Below are positions 1 through 5,401 of a stretch of 13,144 bases of DNA, one piece after another. Source of the DNA: JBEIUL01 sp044356865 (GTDB lineage Bacteria > Planctomycetota > Phycisphaerae > Phycisphaerales > SM1A02); assembly GCA_044356865.1 (NCBI GenBank), contig JBIKVN010000072.1, positions 1-13,144 of the forward strand. Direction: 5' to 3'. How positions within the stretch are numbered: position 1 is the stretch's first letter; each line of letters begins with the position of its first letter. A program made the position numbers and the translations under genes. The notes beneath the pieces are model-generated. The model made no database searches. It saw nothing but the letters and a program-made list of their open reading frames with translations, and was not told the DNA's origin.

Positions 1-359
1 CAAGCGCCGCGATGCGCGAGAAGGGCATCGCCCCGACGCGGGTCTCGCTCGGCGGCTTCCGCGAGATGTTCTGGACGCCGAGCCAGATGCTCGCGCATCA
101 CGCGAGCGGCGGCTGCAACATGAAGACGGGCGATCTCCTCGCGAGCGGTACGGTGTCGGGACCGACGAAAGAGTCGCGCGGCTGTTTGCTCGAACGCACC
201 TGGCGCGGCACCGAACCCATCACGCTCGGCGACGGCACCGAGCGCAAGTTCCTGCAGGACGGCGACGAGGTCATTCTTCGGGGCTGGTGCGCGAAGCCCG
301 GGTTCCCGCGCATCGGCCTCGGCGAGTGCCGGGGCGTGGTGCGGCCGGCGCGGGGGTGA
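1..359 (+). CDS. fahA: Fumarylacetoacetase, C-terminal part (cut by window edge)
   Basis: This is the last step of tyrosine breakdown: hydrolysis of fumarylacetoacetate to fumarate and acetoacetate in the cytoplasm. Only about 118 C-terminal residues are present; the reading frame is open from base 3 to the TGA at 357-359, whereas the family is usually about 420 residues. Recognisable FAH motifs in order are AHHASGGCNMKTGDLLASGT, SGPTKESRGCLLERTWRGT, FLQDGDEV and a terminal GFPRIGLGECRGVV. The Thr of ASGT and the Glu of LLERTW match the positions of the substrate-pocket Thr350 and Glu364 of mouse FAH (family knowledge). The gene converges on hmgA, a partner in the same pathway, across a repeat-filled gap. 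The internal ATG at 12 is not a real start, because conserved sequence continues upstream of it. Confidence 0.93.
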   Translation, partial: SAAMREKGIAPTRVSLGGFREMFWTPSQMLAHHASGGCNMKTGDLLASGTVSGPTKESRGCLLERTWRGTEPITLGDGTERKFLQDGDEVILRGWCAKPGFPRIGLGECRGVVRPARG

Positions 360-401
360 GGGCCGTTTCGGCAGGCGGCCGTATCGCGCCCCGGCGCGGA
401 A

Positions 402-419
402 CGCCGGCCTTGGCCCGCG
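402..419. repeat. Imperfect hairpin with GGCCTTGGCC core
   Basis: CGCCGGCC and GGCCCGCG flank a TT loop, with one mismatch in an 8-bp stem. The surrounding sequence (CGGA, the hairpin, then GGGGA) is nearly repeated at 694-720, so 402-419 and 699-716 form a pair of related hairpins bracketing the intergenic region downstream of fah. Confidence 0.6.
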
Positions 420-479
420 GGGATGAGCACGAGAGCCGTGCGACGACGAGGCAAGAAGGTGATCGCCGTCCTCGTCAGG

Positions 480-586
480 CGTCGGCCGCGGGCCGACGTT
501 TCATGCGCGGGGCGTGGTCGGTGGCGAATCACGCAACCGAGCCTCGTGCCGGGCTGGGCGCATGGAGTGCCGGCCTGCGGCCGGCA
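480..586. repeat. Nested palindromic element, copy A
   Basis: Hairpin H1 is CGTCGGCC-GCG-GGCCGACG (480-498, perfect 8-bp stem). It is followed at once by an arm at 499-508 containing CATGCGC. The complementary arm GCGCATG lies in 558-567, and directly after it comes hairpin H2, TGCCGGCCTGCGGCCGGCA (568-586, perfect 8-bp stem). The long-range arms bring H1 and H2 together around a 49-nt interior. The same architecture recurs at 2963-3066. The T bases at 499 and 501 stand opposite G bases at 567 and 565, so in RNA the full 10-bp arm would pair with two G-U wobbles. Confidence 0.8.
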
Positions 587-644
587 GGGATGAAGGCATG
601 GGCCGTTCGATGGCGGGAAGCGTGGTGAGCGGCGGTCGCGCCAT

Positions 645-664
645 GCGTCGGCCAAGGCCGACGC
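645..664. repeat. Perfect 9-bp hairpin related to H1
   Basis: GCGTCGGCC and GGCCGACGC flank an AA loop. The following bases CTCCA match those after H1 in copy B at 2982-2986, so this looks like a solitary or degenerate H1 of the same repeat family, with the loop changed from GCG to AA. Confidence 0.65.
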
Positions 665-698
665 TCCAGGCTGGCGTCGTGACGGGCCCAACCGGAAA

Positions 699-716
699 CG
701 CCGGCCTTGGCTGGCG
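699..716. repeat. Imperfect hairpin just downstream of hmgA stop
   Basis: CGCCGGCC and GGCTGGCG flank a TT loop; one position is a G-T apposition. It is the second member of the pair with 402-419 and lies 20 bp beyond the hmgA stop codon, where a 3'-end structure for the hmgA message would be expected. Confidence 0.55.
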
Positions 717-735
717 GGGAGGGCCGCCGCCGCCC

Positions 736-2142
736 TCAATCCCACGTGTTCGCGGCCTTGGCCTCGCCGACCCGCACGCCGGGCTTCGCGGCCTTCGCCT
801 TCGCGCCGGTCTTGGCCTTGCCCTTCGCCGCCGGCGCCTTCACGGGCTTCGCCGTCCGGGCGTGGCCGTTCGCCGCGCCGTTCGCGTGGCCGTTCGAACT
901 TCCGTTCGAACTCCCATTCGCACGAGCCTTATCCGCGAGCAACCTCGCCGCCGCGACCTGCGGGTCTTCCTCCCACGACATCGGATACGCGAGGTCGTCC
1001 ATGTCGAGCGCCGCCTGCGTCGGATACAGCGGCCGGAACGTATCGACCATGACCGCGAGCTCGTTCGTGGACGTCGCCCCGATCGTCGCCTCGACCGTGC
1101 CGGGATGCGGCCCGTGCGGAATCCCCTGCGGGTGCATCGAGAGCGAGCCGCTCTCGATCCCGCGGCGGGCCTTGTAGTTGCCCTCGACGTAGTAGAGCAC
1201 CTCGTCGGAGTCGAGGTTCGAGTGGTTGTACGGCACCACCACCGCCTGCGGGTGGAAATCGAGCAGCCGCGGGCAGAACGAGCAGATCACGAAGTTGTGG
1301 GCCTCGAAGGTCTGGTGCGTCGGCGGCGGCATGTGGTGCTTGCCGACGATCGGGCTGAAGTCGTCGATGTTGAAGATATAGGGGTAGTAGCAGCCGTCCC
1401 AGCCGACGACGTCCATCGGGTGGTAGCTGTACATATAGGAATGCACGAGGTTCCGGCTCTTGATCCGCACCTCGTACTTGCCCCGCTTGTCGCGGGTGAG
1501 CGGCAGTTCGGGCCCGTGCAGGTCGCGCTCGCAGTAGGGGGCGTGCTCGAGGAACTGCGAGGTCTGCTTCGAGAGGTACCGCGGCGGCGGCAGGATGTGC
1601 GAACCGTTGGCGGTCTCGATCACGAGGAAGCGGGGGGCGGGGTCGCCGGGCTGGGATTCGTCGAACGTCAGCTTGTAGATCACGCCCTTCGGGATGACGA
1701 GGTAGTCCTTGGCCTTGAACTTCAGCGTGCCGAAGGTCGTCTCGCAGGTGCCCGAGCCATGGTGGAAGAAGAGGCACTCGTCGCCCTGGCCGTTCTTGAA
1801 CCAGTAGCGCATCGGCTCGGCGGGGACGCAGATGCCCATCTCGACATCCTCGTTGCCGAAGAGGACGGTGCGGCCGGTCACCGGGTCGCCCTTCGGCGGC
1901 AGGCCGGCGGTCTTCACGTGCCGCATGCGCATCACGTCGCGCTCGACGTACTCGGGCTTCGTGCCGTAGAGCGTCTTCCACCCGATCACCTGGGTCGGCG
2001 GGTGGATGTGGTAGAGCGTCGAGGTCGGGCCGACGAAGCCTTCGGTTCCGAAGACCTCCTCGGCGTAGAGCCCGCCGTCGGGGCGGCGGAACTGGATGTG
2101 GCGCTTGGACGGGAGCTTGCCGAGCTTCGTGTAGTAGGGCAT
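736..2142 (-). CDS. hmgA: Homogentisate 1,2-dioxygenase with unusual C-terminal tail
   Basis: An Fe(II) dioxygenase that opens the ring of homogentisate to give maleylacetoacetate, in the cytoplasm. The 468-residue product carries the two-cupin HGD core in residues 1-395. Probable iron ligands are His307 (PYNHSN), Glu314 (DSDEVLYY) and His343 (IPHGPHPG). Other typical stretches are YHIHPPTQ (44-51) and GTLKFKAKDYLVIPKG (138-153). After about residue 405 comes a tail foreign to the family: an Asn/Gly/Ser/His segment (409-427), then a Lys/Ala/Pro segment (428-455) like a histone H1 tail, ending EAKAANTWD. The ATG at 2142 has GAGG 6 nt upstream, one of the few Shine-Dalgarno-like sites here. hmgA diverges from the rluA-like gene and converges on fah. 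A TACACT box lies 23 nt upstream of the start. The core assignment is firm; the function of the tail is unknown. Confidence 0.96.
   Translation of the reverse strand: MPYYTKLGKLPSKRHIQFRRPDGGLYAEEVFGTEGFVGPTSTLYHIHPPTQVIGWKTLYGTKPEYVERDVMRMRHVKTAGLPPKGDPVTGRTVLFGNEDVEMGICVPAEPMRYWFKNGQGDECLFFHHGSGTCETTFGTLKFKAKDYLVIPKGVIYKLTFDESQPGDPAPRFLVIETANGSHILPPPRYLSKQTSQFLEHAPYCERDLHGPELPLTRDKRGKYEVRIKSRNLVHSYMYSYHPMDVVGWDGCYYPYIFNIDDFSPIVGKHHMPPPTHQTFEAHNFVICSFCPRLLDFHPQAVVVPYNHSNLDSDEVLYYVEGNYKARRGIESGSLSMHPQGIPHGPHPGTVEATIGATSTNELAVMVDTFRPLYPTQAALDMDDLAYPMSWEEDPQVAAARLLADKARANGSSNGSSNGHANGAANGHARTAKPVKAPAAKGKAKTGAKAKAAKPGVRVGEAKAANTWD
891..920. repeat. Short tandem repeat inside the hmgA tail
   Basis: A 12-bp unit, CGTTCGAACTTC (891-902), is followed by a near-identical unit CGTTCGAACTCC (903-914) and a partial third unit. 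On the coding strand it encodes the Asn-Gly-Ser-Ser repeats. Looser CCGTTCG copies continue at about 866-892. The segment probably grew by slippage or unequal crossing-over. Confidence 0.6.
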
Positions 2143-2165
2143 GGGCGACCTCGCGGAAGGGGCTC

Positions 2166-2171
2166 AGTGTA
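2166..2171 (-). promoter_or_regulatory. Putative -10 box (TACACT) of hmgA
   Basis: Read on the minus strand, TACACT lies 23 nt before the hmgA ATG. It is followed by GAGCCCCTTCCGC and then the GAGG ribosome-binding site. The same TACACT plus CCTTCCGC block precedes hpd at 4443-4448. No good -35 box is visible. The match to a sigma-70 -10 element is by eye only. Confidence 0.45.
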
Positions 2172-2234
2172 CGGCGGCCCGGTGGGTGAGACCAAGGGTT
2201 GCGGGGTTCCGGCGGTCTCTCAGGCGGCTTCCGA

Positions 2235-2240
2235 TAGAGT
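2235..2240 (+). promoter_or_regulatory. Putative -10 box (TAGAGT), leaderless start of rluA-like gene
   Basis: TAGAGT is followed by exactly 6 nt (CCGGCC) and then the ATG at 2247. At the usual spacing from a -10 box, transcription would begin at or next to the start codon, giving a leaderless mRNA. There is no Shine-Dalgarno site, which agrees with this. Confidence 0.45.
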
Positions 2241-2246
2241 CCGGCC

Positions 2247-2909
2247 ATGCCCGAGGTCCCGGAAGAATCGTCCGCGTCGAGCCCGCGGATCCTCCGCGAG
2301 GAAGCGGCCTGGCTCGCCGTCGACAAGCCGGCGGGCTGGCACACGGTGGCGGGCGGCGGGGAGTCGGGGGAGAGCGTCGAGGGCTGGTTGCGGGAAACCC
2401 GGCCGGAACTCGCCGGCCTCGACGAATGCGGGCTCGTCCATCGCCTCGACCGGTTCACGAGCGGATGCCTCCTGGTCGCGAAGGACGCCGCGAGCCGCGA
2501 GCGCCTGCGCGACGCGTTTTCCGGTCGCGGCGGTGACCTCCGCAAGACCTACCTGGCGCTCGTCGCGGGTCGGGCCGAGCCGGGCTCATTCACGCTCTCG
2601 TTCGCAAGCCGCCACAAGGGAAGTTCGAAGGTAACCGTTGCCCCGCGCGGCGAACCCGCGACGATAGGCCGCTGCCGCTGGACAGTCGCGGCGCGGCGAA
2701 CCCACGAGACGCTTCTCGAGGTCGAGTTGCTCGGTCCCGGCCGCCGGCACCAGATCCGCGCGGGCCTCGCCTCGCTCGGCTTCCCGCTGGTCGGCGACCC
2801 GCTCTACCGCGGGCCGGAACATGGCCGCGGCGTGCATCTGCACGCGTGGAGGCTCGAGGTGGAAGGCGTGGTCACCGAAAGCCCGCGGCCGGATTGGGCG
2901 GGGGGGTAA
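2247..2909 (+). CDS. RluA-family RNA pseudouridine synthase (short form)
   Basis: It should isomerise specific uridines to pseudouridine in rRNA or tRNA. Evidence is the family active-site motif GLVHRLDRFTSG (62-73) with catalytic Asp68, the earlier WLAVDKPAGWHT (22-33, like LxVxKPAG), RKTYLALVAG (99-108), and the C-terminal GPGRRHQIRAGLASLGFPLV (163-182) leading into GDPLY and HLHAWRLE. At 220 residues it lacks room for an N-terminal S4 domain, so it resembles the short RluA/TruC-like types. Which uridine it modifies cannot be told. The start at 2247 is supported by an upstream TANNNT box at leaderless spacing. It sits inside the tyrosine cluster, between hmgA and hpd and on the opposite strand, with no obvious functional link to them. 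Confidence 0.88.
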   Translation: MPEVPEESSASSPRILREEAAWLAVDKPAGWHTVAGGGESGESVEGWLRETRPELAGLDECGLVHRLDRFTSGCLLVAKDAASRERLRDAFSGRGGDLRKTYLALVAGRAEPGSFTLSFASRHKGSSKVTVAPRGEPATIGRCRWTVAARRTHETLLEVELLGPGRRHQIRAGLASLGFPLVGDPLYRGPEHGRGVHLHAWRLEVEGVVTESPRPDWAGG

Positions 2910-2919
2910 GGCCTTGGCC
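2910..2919. repeat. GGCCTTGGCC palindromic core after the rluA-like stop
   Basis: The 10-bp core begins one base after the TAA codon and matches the core downstream of fah at 406-415. It strengthens the view that one repeat family marks the 3' ends in this cluster. Confidence 0.4.
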
Positions 2920-2941
2920 GCCCAACGCCCCGTCGCGGAAC

Positions 2942-2960
2942 GACGAGGCCATGCCTCGTC
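2942..2960. repeat. Perfect 8-bp hairpin GACGAGGC-CAT-GCCTCGTC
   Basis: An inverted repeat with a CAT loop, lying 3 bp upstream of hairpin H1 of copy B. A second version with one stem mismatch occurs at 3107-3125, both preceded by a CGGRACGAC-like stretch, so copy B is bracketed by a related hairpin on each side. A weaker GACGAGGC is also found before copy A at 445-452, with its partner CTCGTC at 471-476. Confidence 0.65.
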
Positions 2961-2962
2961 GA

Positions 2963-3066
2963 CGTCGGCCGCGGGCCGACGCTCCATGCGCGGGGTGCGG
3001 CCGGCGGCCAGTCGCGCGGCGTCGGATGCCGGGCCAAGCGCATGGAGTGCCGGCCTGCGGCCGGCA
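2963..3066. repeat. Nested palindromic element, copy B
   Basis: Hairpin H1 (CGTCGGCC-GCG-GGCCGACG, 2963-2981) is followed directly by arm CTCCATGCGC (2982-2991). Its perfect 10-bp complement GCGCATGGAG (3038-3047) leads directly into hairpin H2 (TGCCGGCCTGCGGCCGGCA, 3048-3066). H1 and H2 are identical to those of copy A, while the interior (46 nt) has diverged. The three adjoining helices would stack as one compact cruciform or RNA fold. Confidence 0.82.
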
Positions 3067-3106
3067 TGGATTCATGCGGCGGCGGTACTTCGCACCGGCC
3101 CGGGAC

Positions 3107-3125
3107 GACGAGGCCATGCCCCGTC
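3107..3125. repeat. Imperfect hairpin, second copy of the GACGAGGC stem
   Basis: GACGAGGC and GCCCCGTC flank a CAT loop with one mismatch compared with 2942-2960. It lies about 50 bp beyond the hpd stop on the hpd side of the gap. Confidence 0.55.
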
Positions 3126-3176
3126 GACGATGCATGCAGCGGCCATCCGACGGACCACCGGGCCTCGCCCCCCGCG

Positions 3177-4382
3177 TCACAGGTTCCCGCGCCGGCCCTG
3201 CTCGGTCTCGAGGCTCTCGAAGAGGGCCTTGAAGTTGCCCTTGCCGAAGCTCTGCGAGCCGCGGCGGCAGATGATCTCGAAGAACATCGTGGGCCGGTCC
3301 TGCAGGGGCTTGGTGAAGAGCTGCAGGAGGTAGCCCTCGTCGTCGGCGTCGACGAGGATGCCGAGGTCGCGCACCTTCTGGTGGTCTTCCTTGACGAGCT
3401 CGTGGCCGTGCTGCTTGAGCATCGCGTTCACGCGGTTCCAGACCGACTCGTAGTACGCCTCCGGAATGCTCAGGAAGTCGACGCCGCGGCGCCGCAGCTC
3501 GGCGACCGAGTGCAGCTCGTCGTCGGTCCGGAGGGCCAGGTGCTGGCACCCCGGCGTGTTGTCGTGCCAGTCGAGGTACTCCTGGATCTGGCTCTTCTTC
3601 TTGCCCGGGGCCGGCTCGTTGATCGGCATCTTGATGAGGTGGTTGCCGGAAGCCATCACCTTCGACATGAGGGCCGAGTACTCGGTGCCGATGTCCTTGT
3701 CGTCGAAGTGCTTGAACATCGCGAAACCGAGCACGTTCTCGTACCACGAGACCCAGTGGTTCATCTGGCCGAGCTCGACGTTGCCGACGCAGTGGTCGAC
3801 GTACTTGAGCCCGCACGGTTGCTCGCGGTTGTAGCGGTTCACGCTCGTGGCCGAGGTGCAGGGGGCGAAGCCGGGCATGAAGGTGCCGGCGTTCTTGACC
3901 TTCGGCAGGGCGTAGTCGCCGGTGCGGCTCACGAAGGAGTGCACCACGCGGCCGTAGGTCTTGATGCCCGCCATGGTCACGGTGCCGTTCGCGTCCTTCA
4001 CCGTCATCGGCTCGTACGCGGGCTGGCCGCCGTTGCGGACCGCGGCCTCGAACGCCTTCTCGGCGTCGAAGACGGTCAGGGCGATGTCCTTGATGCCGTC
4101 GCCGTACTTGGCGATCTCCGCCGTCGCCGGGTGCTTCGCGACGAGGGGCGTCTCGAGCAGCAGCCGGATGTTCCCCTGCGTGATGAGGTACGACGCCGAC
4201 TCGCGGTTGCCGGTCGTCAGGTCGTTCACCTGTTCGATCTGGAAGCCGAAGGCCATCGCGTAGAAGAACGCCGCCTGCTTGGCGTTGCCCACGAAGAAGC
4301 GGACATGGTCGACATCGATGAGCGACAGCGGGTCGGCCGAGAGGGCGCCGGAAGCGGTCGGGGAGGGGGTCGCGGTGGTCAT
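3177..4382 (-). CDS. hpd: 4-hydroxyphenylpyruvate dioxygenase
   Basis: It converts 4-hydroxyphenylpyruvate to homogentisate, the substrate of HmgA. The 401-residue product (from ATG 4382) has two vicinal-oxygen-chelate domains. Probable Fe(II) ligands are His197 (KYVDHCVGN), His281 (GCQHLALRTDD) and Glu369 (MFFEIICRRG). Further HPPD hallmarks are the N-terminal DHVRFFVGNAKQAAFFY, and near the C-terminus YLLQLFTKPLQDRPTMFFEI and SQSFGKGNFKALFES. An in-frame GTG at 4412 would add ten residues. I prefer the ATG because the extra residues look unlike the family, though neither start has a good ribosome site. A TACACT box at 4443-4448 is followed by a block nearly identical to that before hmgA. 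Downstream it converges with the rluA-like gene across copy B of the repeat. Confidence 0.96.
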   Translation of the reverse strand: MTTATPSPTASGALSADPLSLIDVDHVRFFVGNAKQAAFFYAMAFGFQIEQVNDLTTGNRESASYLITQGNIRLLLETPLVAKHPATAEIAKYGDGIKDIALTVFDAEKAFEAAVRNGGQPAYEPMTVKDANGTVTMAGIKTYGRVVHSFVSRTGDYALPKVKNAGTFMPGFAPCTSATSVNRYNREQPCGLKYVDHCVGNVELGQMNHWVSWYENVLGFAMFKHFDDKDIGTEYSALMSKVMASGNHLIKMPINEPAPGKKKSQIQEYLDWHDNTPGCQHLALRTDDELHSVAELRRRGVDFLSIPEAYYESVWNRVNAMLKQHGHELVKEDHQKVRDLGILVDADDEGYLLQLFTKPLQDRPTMFFEIICRRGSQSFGKGNFKALFESLETEQGRRGNL

Positions 4383-4512
4383 GGGCGGTTCGTTCCGTCG
4401 GAGGGCGTTCACGCGGCCGTCGGGAGCCGTGCGGAAGGCGGCAGTGTACGCATACGCACCGCCCGGCTCCCACCCGCTCGCCGGTCGGACGGCGGAAAAC
4501 GCCGGGGGAATG
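4383..4512. other. Intergenic region between apt and hpd, carries the hpd promoter
   Basis: These 130 bp separate the apt stop from the preferred hpd start, with both genes on the minus strand. Apart from the TACACT box at 4443-4448 and the optional ten-codon extension of hpd, I see no gene or clear hairpin terminator. Confidence 0.5.
4443..4448 (-). promoter_or_regulatory. Putative -10 box (TACACT) of hpd
   Basis: On the minus strand TACACT is followed by GCCGCCTTCCGC, matching TACACTGAGCCCCTTCCGC before hmgA apart from a short indel and one or two substitutions. It would give a leader of about 50 nt to the ATG at 4382, or about 24 nt to the GTG at 4412. No confident -35 element is visible. 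Confidence 0.45.
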
Positions 4513-5031
4513 TCAGTACTCGAGGACGGCGTGGATCCGCTGTCCGGGAAGCTTCGCCCGGCCGCCGAGGGCCTTCAACTCGATCAGGAGCGCCACCCCC
4601 GCGATCTCGGCCCCGAGCCCCCGGATCAGGTCGGCGGACGCCTTCATCGTGCCGCCGGTCGCCAGCACGTCGTCGACGAGCAGCACCCGCTGGCCGGGCT
4701 TCACCGCGTCGGCGTGCATCTCGAGGGCGTCGGTGCCGTATTCGAGGGCGTACTCGGCCCGGACCCGCCTCGACGGCAGCTTGCCCGGCTTGCGGATCGG
4801 GATGAAGCCCTTCCCGAGGGCCCCGGCGATCGCGGTGCCGAAGATGAAGCCGCGGCTTTCCGCCCCGCAGACGAGGTCGACCCGCTCCTTGCGGAACGGG
4901 TTGGCCATGAGCTCGACCGCGAGGCACAGCCCGGCGGCGTCGGCGAGGAGCGGCGTGATGTCCTTGAAGAGGATCCCCGGCTTCGGGAAGTCGGGGACAT
5001 CGCGGATGAGGACGCGGAGCTGGTCGAGCAT
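4513..5031 (-). CDS. apt: Adenine phosphoribosyltransferase
   Basis: Purine salvage enzyme: adenine plus PRPP gives AMP and pyrophosphate. At 172 residues it has the normal family length. Diagnostic motifs are VPDFPKPGILFKDITPLL (12-29), GAESRGFIFG (56-65), the RKPGKLP loop (80-86), and the PRPP-binding site VLLVDDVLATGGT (116-128). The ATG at 5031 is chosen because homology begins at MLDQLRVLI. A longer open frame reaching 5232 would overlap the divergent groES-like gene and adds residues unlike Apt. A TACCAT box ends 7 nt before this ATG, implying a leaderless transcript. It diverges from the groES-like gene across only 37 bp. Confidence 0.95.
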   Translation of the reverse strand: MLDQLRVLIRDVPDFPKPGILFKDITPLLADAAGLCLAVELMANPFRKERVDLVCGAESRGFIFGTAIAGALGKGFIPIRKPGKLPSRRVRAEYALEYGTDALEMHADAVKPGQRVLLVDDVLATGGTMKASADLIRGLGAEIAGVALLIELKALGGRAKLPGQRIHAVLEY

Positions 5032-5038
5032 GGGGCGG

Positions 5039-5044
5039 ATGGTA
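5039..5044 (-). promoter_or_regulatory. Putative -10 box (TACCAT) of apt, leaderless
   Basis: On the minus strand, TACCAT is followed by 7 nt (CCGCCCC) and the apt ATG. It stands back to back with the groES-like box at 5057-5062, with 12 bp between them. There is no Shine-Dalgarno site. Confidence 0.45.
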
Positions 5045-5056
5045 GCGGGGGGCGGG

Positions 5057-5062
5057 TACGAT
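5057..5062 (+). promoter_or_regulatory. Putative -10 box (TACGAT) of groES-like gene, leaderless
   Basis: TACGAT is followed by exactly 6 nt (TCCCCC) and the ATG at 5069, which predicts transcription starting at the start codon. It would drive the coupled groES-like, aroA and exporter genes. Confidence 0.45.
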
Positions 5063-5068
5063 TCCCCC

Positions 5069-5401
5069 ATGGCCGAGCGACCGGAATCACGCACGGGTTC
5101 GAAACCTCTCGAGATCGTCGAGCCCGTGGGCAAGCGGGTGCTCATCCGCAAGGACGAGGACAAGAAGGTCACCAAGGGCGGCGTGCACCTGCCGGACAAG
5201 ATCGAGATCCCGACCCTGACCGGTCGCATCATCGCGGTCAGCGCCGAGGTCGAGCGCGACGAGAACTACCCGATCAAGCGCTACGACCGCGTGCTCTTCA
5301 ACCCCAAGCACGGCATCCCCGTCGACTTCGAGGGCGACAACCGGCAGTTCGTGATCCCGGTCGAGGATGTGGTCGCGGTCTTCCGGCGGGAGCCGGGGTG
5401 A
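5069..5401 (+). CDS. GroES-like co-chaperonin (Cpn10 family), stand-alone
   Basis: A 110-residue protein. Residues 16-107 follow the Cpn10 fold pattern: IVEPVGKRVLIRKDE (16-30), a mobile-loop equivalent around residues 31-50 with KGGVHLPD, then TGRIIAVSAE (51-60), YDRVLFNP (72-79) and FVIPVEDVVAVFR (94-106). GroES normally caps GroEL. Here the mobile-loop tripeptide usually read as Ile-Val-Leu is Val-His-Leu, and a roughly 15-residue N-terminal extension is present. No groEL is adjacent; instead the stop overlaps the aroA start (GTGA). It could be a second, specialised co-chaperonin or have lost GroEL binding. The ATG at 5069 is preferred over the longer upstream frame because the latter runs antisense through apt and because of the TACGAT box. 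Confidence 0.8.
   Translation: MAERPESRTGSKPLEIVEPVGKRVLIRKDEDKKVTKGGVHLPDKIEIPTLTGRIIAVSAEVERDENYPIKRYDRVLFNPKHGIPVDFEGDNRQFVIPVEDVVAVFRREPG

Larger units (their letters stand above)
360..735. other. Convergent intergenic region filled with palindromes, no gene
   Basis: These 376 bp separate the stop codons of two convergent genes (fah and hmgA). I see no convincing coding sequence; open frames here are short and unlike known proteins. The stretch holds at least five GC-rich inverted repeats: 402-419, 480-498, 568-586, 645-664 and 699-716. Several share a GGCCTTGGCC core or its complement GGCCAAGGCC (406-415, 650-659, imperfect at 703-712). No T-tract follows any hairpin, so none is a classical intrinsic terminator, although the position between two 3' ends fits a role in ending transcription. 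Confidence 0.7.
2910..3176. other. Convergent intergenic region with palindromic repeats, no gene
   Basis: These 267 bp lie between the stops of the rluA-like gene (+) and hpd (-). There is no credible coding sequence. The region holds a GGCCTTGGCC core, two related GACGAGGC hairpins (2942-2960 and 3107-3125) and copy B of the nested palindromic element (2963-3066). No T-rich tract follows any stem. Confidence 0.7.

Noticed and set aside
445..720. CRISPR array or integron-like cassette sites
   Set aside because: Repeats are palindromes of different lengths at irregular spacing, with no constant repeat-spacer pattern and no cas, integrase or cassette genes.
514..2634. 706-codon plus-strand frame antisense to hmgA and running into the rluA-like gene
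   Set aside because: Low-complexity Arg/Val/Leu/Glu composition, no recognisable domain, and it spans a repeat region, a promoter region and two real genes.
2910..3176. Intrinsic (rho-independent) terminators in the convergent gaps
   Set aside because: Strong GC stems are present but no T-tract follows any of them on either strand, so I list them as repeats only.
5032..5232. Longer apt start (67 extra codons)
   Set aside because: The extension runs antisense through the groES-like gene and both promoters, and adds nothing resembling Apt.
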